Shown: piece after piece, positions 10,401-19,400 of the stretch
Numbering within the stretch: position 1 is the first letter of the stretch
Layout: each line of letters begins with the position of its first letter
IMG/VR virus record: IMGVR_UViG_3300020405_000021
Coordinates: 1-23,309 of that record
DNA: 23,309 nucleotides
Strand: one strand, 5' to 3'
From: a virus
Position numbers and translations under genes: made by a program
The notes under the pieces: model-generated
Told to the model about the DNA's origin: nothing
The model's database searches: none
What the model saw: the letters and a program-made list of their open reading frames with translations, nothing else

Positions 10401-13400
10401 CAGTTTTAGGGCATTTAAATTCCAATCCCTTTAATTTAACCGTAGTAGGTTTATTCAAACCAAATCCATGAACATCATTTGTTGTGACAGTTATTATTCC
10501 AGTATTATTATCATAATCAGCAGTTTGAATACCTATATTAAATCCTGATGATGTACCAATACCGACAATACCTGTTAATTCACCGTTACTATTTTTCTCT
10601 GCTTTTACATTAGCACCATGTAATGGAGCATATCCTAAACCTTCTGTAGAACCAAGAGAAACAATAAGACCACCTCTAGGTATTTGATTTTGATTGATAT
10701 CGGAGTCTGATACTATGAATTGACCATTCTCTGAGGTTATACCTGTAAATCTAATAGTTGAAATTCCAGCAATTGTATCAATACCAACATTATAATTTTC
10801 TTCATTTCCTGTATTATTTGCTGTATCAGGTGTTTGGAATACCCCGTTTATGAATACTACTCCATTTCCTCTACCATCAATACCTGCAGAGGTGTTCGCA
10901 CCACCAACTTTTAAGTTATAAGCAGTAGTAAGACCAGTAAAGTTATCTGAGATATCATCGAATAACATATTTGTATCATAACTTTGTCTTAAGAAAGTTC
11001 TACCACTAAAGTTTGCTTTTACGAAAGGTATTTCAGTTTCTGTTCTTCTTGTACGAGTATTACCTTTGGGTGGTTCAATAAAATGAATTGAACTGTCAAC
11101 AATGTTGAATGAACCCCTATGAACTCTAATAACATCTCCATTATTATGCGAAGTAGCACCCACTCCTAAAACACCCCTCTCAACTCTAACTGTTGGTATG
11201 TTTGAAATTCCTAGTGATACATTTAATTGATCATCTATTTTTCCACTTCCATCTGATGTACTTGAAAAACCAACTTCAATAATTTTCATGTATTCATCGT
11301 CTATTTTTAATACATCAAATGTTGATATTGAACTAATTCCACTTAATGAGAATTGTGTTGTTGCAGCACCGATGTTTACGTCCAACGTATAATTTAATTC
11401 GGTAAATGTAATTGGTTGTTGCACTACGCCATCTAATCCAATAATAGTCTTAGACAGTTTGTTTGACATATTTAACTTATGAGCATTACCAGCACCAATA
11501 CCAGTAAATGTTATTGCAATACCTGAAGTAATGTCTTCTTTTGTTGGGAATAATTGGAACTTGTCTTCACTGATTACTTTTGCAAAAACAGTGGATGGTA
11601 AAATATCAGTGGTGACACCAGCATTATTAATTGTTGCACCTATTGATACTGCAGTGGCAGCAACTCCAATAAATGTTGATGTAGGTTCATATGTTATTTC
11701 TTCACCTGTATTAAAGAAATGACTAGGTAAAGTAAATATTCCTGTGGATTTTTCAAGATTAGCACCATCAGGATTAAAAGTTTTACTGTATATTGGTGTT
11801 CCTTCAAATGTAAGATCAAATTTAGTTTTATTTGCTCTTCTACCTGCTAATCCATCATAAGTTGATAATAATATATCTTGCTCTACAGCACCATATTTCA
11901 AAGTACCAGGTAAGTTATCAAAATCAGACTCTGTATTTAAAATTTGGTTATATGCTTGAACGGTCACTTCATCAGTAAACTCTGAATCAGGAACAAAAAG
12001 TAATGAGATGTTATCTCCATTTGTATCTGATATAAATGAACCAATACCAGTTGTTGATCCTAATGATACGTACGGATATTGAACAACTAAAATATCTTCA
12101 GCGTCTCTAACTGCAACAACCTGATGTATAGCTGAAGTTTGTCCAGTAGATACTCTAATTAATGATTTAATAGAACTATCTAATGTTTTATCAAGATTTG
12201 CATAAGATATAGAGGTTCCTGTACCAGTATTAACTGTAGATTCAAATCTAGCACTCCTTTCAGCACCTTGAGGTTGTCCTGATGCTAAAAATCTGAAAGT
12301 ACCAATTCCAGCAGTTATAGTTCCTAAACCAACTATGTTTGCTTTTGCATCGAGTGGATTCTCTCTATCATTTTCAATTTGTATTTTTACTAAACCACCT
12401 TCTAATCGAGTAGTTACAATACCAACAGTGTTTGATGTGTTAGTAGTACCTCTATCATCAATGTAAATTTGTGAGGTGGTTGTATCTACACCATCAAAAT
12501 CAACAGTAATTTCATTATAATTAATTTCTTTAGTTAGAGAATCTTGTACAAAAATAGTAGCATGTAATCCATTGAATTCATCTTTATTAAATTCTACAAC
12601 TGTAGTAGTGTTAAAACCGACTGCTTGTATTTGCTCTTGAGTAGCGGATGCTATTCCTACATTTGCACTCACTAATTGAATATTTCCAATAACACTGGTT
12701 GTAACACCCAAAGCATCAACGTCATAAAAAGTTTTGATCATTTTTACATCATGATCTTTAATGAATTTTTCACTAGGGTTGAATAATAAATTCTTCGTTC
12801 CGTCACTTTTAATTTCAGTATCAAAAGTTCCCAATCTTAAATTTCCATCAACATTATCCAAACCTACTCCAGCACTATCCGATGATTTTTCTACTAGAAA
12901 AACGTCTTCCTGTGTTGTTAAAATGACTAGTTCACTTAATTGAGCATCAAAGGTATCAGGATCAACTACTTGTATTAAATAATGTACAAATTTACCAGTA
13001 ATTTCATTTAATATAGTTGAATTAGCAGCAAATCCAACACTAGAAAACTCATCGCTAACATCATCATGAATAAGAACTCTGTTAGTAATACACTTATTGA
13101 AATTAGTTAATTTCTTCTCAGATAATAATAGAGATTTTGATTTATTTCCTAAACTGTTAAAGTCTAATGCATTGTCAAAATTATTGATAGCATCAACTCT
13201 GTTATCATCACTTACTATATCAAGAATCGTAACACTTATTGAATCAACAGTAGTTCCAACACCTACCCTTGTTTTAGTTTCTACAAATGTATCGGAGAAA
13301 TTCTTTAAACCTGCAGGATGTATAATACTATTCAAACTATTTGAGAATTTATCCCAAGGAATAGGACTCTTGACAGAGTAAGATAAATTTTGATAGTAAT

Positions 13401-16400
13401 CGTTATTAGGAGTAACTTGAGTATCATCATTTAATTTACCAATATCATCAATCCATCCAATATCTTGGCGACTTGAGAAATCAATTTCAAATTTTGCTAA
13501 ATTATTTTTTATATTAACGATTTCTGCTGATACACCTGTAACTTTTCCTAAAATTCTATCACCCTTCTTAATATAATCTAATCCATCTAATTTGATATAG
13601 TCATTTCTAATTTCAACAACAGTTAGATCAGAGTCTTGACCATTCAAAGTTAATGCTTCATTTTGTTGGAATACACCTCTACTTTGAACTGGAACTAACT
13701 GTGGATACTTATTTTTATTAATGATAGATGCGTATCCAGATTGGAATGTTTTAGCAATACCTGGATTTGTAGTAACACCTGCTACGCTATATTTTACTAT
13801 GGTAGTAGTGCCTGGAGTGTATGATACAACTTTAAAGAACTGGAAATGATGATCAGCAGAGTTAAATCCCTCTCCTAGAATATCTCCACCAGCAGCACCA
13901 CCCTGTGTACCTATTCCTGCTTCTCCAAGTCTTTGTATTCCTTCTACATAAATTTCATCACCAACTGCAAATGGTTGTGGATCAAGGAAACCATTAAATG
14001 GTGTTTCCATGAAGCATGTAACTAATCCACCAGAACTGCTTTGAATTGAATTTATCCCTATACCATTTGAATTATTAATAGCAAAAATCTTATGTTCAAC
14101 AGAATCTAAACCATTTATAGGTGCAATAATGTCAACTGAAGATATAGATTGTTCTGGTGCTTTTGGATCTAATGAAAGTTCATCTACAATGATATTCGAT
14201 GTAGGATTGAACACTACTAAATTTGGTGGAGTTGTATAATCTGATCCACCATCTACAATATCAATTTCAGTTATTTGATCTAAATTATCAATATTAATTA
14301 TTGATGGAACAAAAACTTCAGGTTGTAAAGTTTTGTCGGCTGAATATTCGTAACCAATGTCAAGCACTCTAATATTTTCTATTTTACCTATATTTTTTGA
14401 TTCAGCTACTAGATTTGCATTTGCTCCTGTAACAGATAAAACTTCTTTAAATACAGGTGGTCTTTTGTAATTGAATCCATTAGATAATATTTCAATATTT
14501 TTTATACCACCATTAACATTTTTTGATTTTGTAGAATACTCAATTACATCACAATTTGTTTCATCGTAATTTAAAATTTCTGGAACTTTTGGTGAAAATT
14601 CAAATGATTCGTCAGTTACATTCGATATTTTGTAATCTCCATTGTAGATACTATCTACAAAAACAATTTGAGAATAATTTTGTACATCTGTATCTGCAGT
14701 GCTTATAAATCCACCTTTTGTCAATCCATAATACAGAACCAAAGGAGTTGAAGCAGAAGATTGCAATGTTAAAGTAGCACCAACAAGATCGTTTAGATTG
14801 GTTCCTATACCTATAGTTCCTTGTCTTTGAACGTTAAATGTAGTCGAATCAAGAGAACTTAGATATTCATTTTCGCCATTTTCATTGAAAATTTTAAAGT
14901 CAAAATCAGCAAGATTTGTTGTTGATAAACCAAATGTTAGTTTTGAATTCTTATATACTTTAATTTGAGGATTTACAAGTGATATAACTTGATTATTTCC
15001 ACCAGTATTTGCTGTAATATTAATTAGATTAATTGGATTACTATAAAGATCATTATAAGTTTCTGCTAATTGGAAATATCTACTATTAATTTTATGAACA
15101 AAGTATAATCCATTTGCTATTCCAGAACCATCTCCAGTGTAAAGAACTTTATCTCCTGTTTCAAATCCATGATTAGCGATATCAATTCGATCTGTTTCTA
15201 CATCTGCACTTACAAATTTTATTGGATCTACAATTAATTTTTCAAACTCTGTGTTATAATCAACTTGTACAGGTGTTGTTTTTCCTAAGCCAACGGATAA
15301 GTTTGGAACAACATTTATTGTTACAATGTCACCATTCTGTAAATTGTGAGTTGTTGTATTAGCAGCAGCAACTTTTGTAGTAAGAGTACTAATAACTTTA
15401 TCAATATCACCTGTTACTTGTTCAAATTGTGATGTAATATTATAGAGATGAGTGTTTATACCGCTAACATTACTTGCATTTGATTTGAAATATAATCCTT
15501 CACTTGTACTTCCAATAGCTACGGTTGATAATCCAATATAATTATTGCTTTTCTTGATTACAAATAAATCTTGAGAATTTCCTGTAAATGGTATTGAAAA
15601 ATTACCATCTGAGTCATTTGGGTCATCTGAGGTTGCTACATTTAATTGTTTATTGGAGGTATTAGGAACATTAAGTTTTACTTTTTGACCTGTAACGAAT
15701 GGGTGATTAGGAAGATAAATTTGTCTATTTGGGATCGATACTGAATCTACTCTATCTCCAACAAAATAATTTGTGGATATTCCTTCTCCATCTGTTCCTA
15801 ATCCTATTTGTTGAGGTGCATTAAAATAAACAACATCGTTTAATTGTGATTCAAACTTAGTTGTTGATGCTGGTATTGATATAACTGTGTTTAAGATATC
15901 AACATTTGAACCATATGTATGTGCTACTCCAGTATTTCTTACAACACGAATTGCTTTTTCTAAAGGAAATATATTGATTACCATCATGGTTTCATCAATT
16001 GTTCCTGGTTGAACTGCGGATGTATTCCCAGAACCAACTCTAATTGTTCCACCTATAGAAACATCATTTGGTATTTTACTAACAAAAATATCTTCTATAG
16101 CAAGACTACCAGATGCTACAGTTTTTGTTGGTGCAAGTAATTTTACACGAGAGGTAGTAATTCCAATTGTGAAAGAATCTGATAATCCTAGAATTGATTT
16201 ATTTAAACCAGAAACTAAAATATTATCTTTATCATTTAATTCTAAAAATGGTAGATATTTTGCATTGACTTGATTACTATTTTCCCAAGTAAATACTACA
16301 TCTTCAAATGTAGTAAGATTTGTTTGAATTGAAGATACTCCAAGACCAACAATATCACTAACTTCTGCATTTAAACCTGTACCGTTTGTATCTGTATTAT

Positions 16401-19400
16401 CAAAAGATGTGCGATCACCAACTTTATATCCAGTTCCTGGATTCAGTATAGTAATACTTTCTACTTCACCCTTTGATACTGATGTCACCTCTGCTGATTG
16501 TCTTATGAATTCATTTGACTCGATAATAAAATCATTGTTAGCAAATTCTTCACCTACATTGTATGGATAGGTGTTTCTAATTAAATTTGAATTATTAAAA
16601 TCAAAATCATGAGTTAATTTAAGATTCTCTTTTATTAGAGGTGATCTAAATGTTTTTCCTATAAAGTAAGGATATGATCCATTCAATTTACCATTAATAT
16701 TTACCTCTACTGTTGCAAAATATGCATATACTCCATTTGGAAATTCTGGAGTTTTACAGAATCTTCCATTGTGTATATCTAAATCACCCGATGCATCGTA
16801 CACAAAATCGTCAACAAAATACCCATCAATAAAACCTGTTGGTCTATTCTCAACTTTAGTACTATCTTTTGCATATGAAGATTCTATCAACTTTATAGGG
16901 GAATTAATATTATTTGGTTCTGTATATCCAAATGGACCGTAAATTGGATTACCATCATATGCCCAACCAATGATTGATGAGTGTTTTGCTGGTGTATCAA
17001 AATCACCACTACTTGTTACATTGAAAGTATTGACTTCTAAATTTGAAATTAATTCCTGATCACAACCTATAACACAAAAACTTAAAAAATCTCCTCTTGG
17101 AACTAATACAGTATCACCTGTTCTACTCTTTTCATTTATTCGTAATACTCTTACATTTGCCTCAAAATTACCATTAAGACCACTATTATCAAGATATGCG
17201 TTTGTAGTTAACTCATTATAACCTATACCAGAGTTTATCACTACTGTGTCGATAAGTTTACCATTTTCAATTACAGGTCTTACAATAGCACCTACACCAC
17301 TTCCATCACTAGAAGTTATTGTAATATCTGGTTTTGAAAAATAATTTTCACCTTGATCAACTATGACAACATCTATAATTTTTCCGTTTGATACTATTGG
17401 TTTTAATTCTGCATTTTTTCCACCATCAATTGTAACAGATGGATTTATTAAAGTATTTAAAATTTTTGAACCATAATCAGAACCAGTTTCATACACATAA
17501 GCATCAGTAAAAGAACCTTTAACATAAGGTGTTATATTGAAACCACCTGTTATTGTGCCACCATAACCTACCTCAAGATTAACTTTAATATCTGGATACT
17601 TAAAAGTTTGATATCCAGTACCTGTAGAGTTTAACCCAACAATTTTACCTCTCTCAAAATCAACGATTGATGTACCACCAACACCAGCATTTGCTAATTT
17701 AAATGAATTATCATCAACTTTCATCACATAGTAAGATGTTGTTGTTGATAATCCCTGAATTTCTTTTGGCATTGTTGAACCAATACCTACCATAGGTGCA
17801 TAATCAACCAAGTCACCATGATTGAAACCATGATTAACAAAATTAATAGTATTGAAAGAGGTTGATATACCAGATGGTTTAACAATCAATTTTCGATGTT
17901 GATAACCCTCTCCAGAATTAATTACTTTTATATCGGTTATAGTATTTTTTGATATAGTTCTAAAAGCATGTATACCACTTGCTGCAGTATCAGTTGACAA
18001 TCCTACTGTGTTAATTCCAGATAAAGCATCATTTTTTGTGTTATAGATTCTTACAGTTGTAGAGTTTACAACTCTTACATAATATGGATCTCCACTTGCT
18101 AATGTTCCAGTAATTGTGTTAGTGCCATCATAAGCAGCACCTATTCCTATAGATGGATTTCCGTTATTCAAATAATAAACTAATTCACCGTTTTCTAAGT
18201 TGTGTTTTCGTGTAAATGTAATTGTTTCGTCTTCAATATCAATACCACCACCAAAAAATATATCTTTACTATTAAACTCTAATTCTCTATATCTCTCTCC
18301 TGTAATTGCCTCTAATACACATCCAGTACCATTTCCACCAGTTAATGAAATGTTCTTAACAGATGCAATATCAAAATCTTGTGGATCAATAAGAACTTTT
18401 TCGACAGATCCAGATAAAACTGGTTCTGCCAAAGCCTGTTCACCAGTGCTAGATTCTACAAATATTTTTGGTGGATTATTAACATCATAACCAGAACCCC
18501 CATTTATAACGTCTATTTTAGTTATACCACCATAACTTATAAAATCCTCCGATATTGGAGATCTTATTTCTACACCGTCTTTTAATAATCCAATATCATC
18601 TACATTTTCATCATTATTAGTTGCATTGAATAAATTTTGTTCTAACGGGAACTTTCTTAAAATTTTATTTGCACTTATTTTCTTATCATGATGTCTTTGA
18701 AGTGTAAATATATGCTGATCTGTCAGAGATTGACCTAAACCAATTTGTACAGTGCTAGCTGTTCCAATTTGTGCTCTGGACAAATAAAGTGCTATTCTAG
18801 TAATCTTTGTGCCAGGTTGTTCTGGTTGTGGATCAACATAATATATTTCACCATCATTCAAACCTGGAATGATATCGCTTGGATTATTATCCGTAGAATT
18901 AGGATCTTTAACTGAATTGTATACTATAGCATCTCCCCTTATAAATTTAATATCTCTAATTGTATCAAAATTAAAACTGAGGAAACTGTATGAATCAGTA
19001 TCTGGATTTAGTCCATCTAGTGAAAAATTAGTTGTTGTTTGAGCAATACCAATTATCTTTTCATCTATAACTTTATCTGTAATTGTATAACTTGGTAATG
19101 AATTTGATGCAACATATCCATCTGCAGTACCGTCAACATAAACATTTAATATGTCTGACATAATATTATTGTTTCCTTCTCTTATCTCAATTCCAGAACT
19201 AGACGCTTTTTTAATTACTCTACGAATATCATATTCTTCACCTAAAACAGGATTAAAATTTAAATTTTGAACACTTATTTGATTATCACTCAGATTAACT
19301 CCACCATTGGGAATTGTAAAGAAATCGTCAGCAGTTGTCTCATTTCTTCTTAATACTTGGAATGTATCGCCATCTTTAATAGATGATTTATCAATCTTAG

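Noticed and set aside
18925-18945. TATAAATT-like and similar AT-rich octamers inside genes as additional late promoters
   Set aside because: They are imperfect, on the wrong strand or inside coding sequence, and expected by chance in AT-rich DNA.
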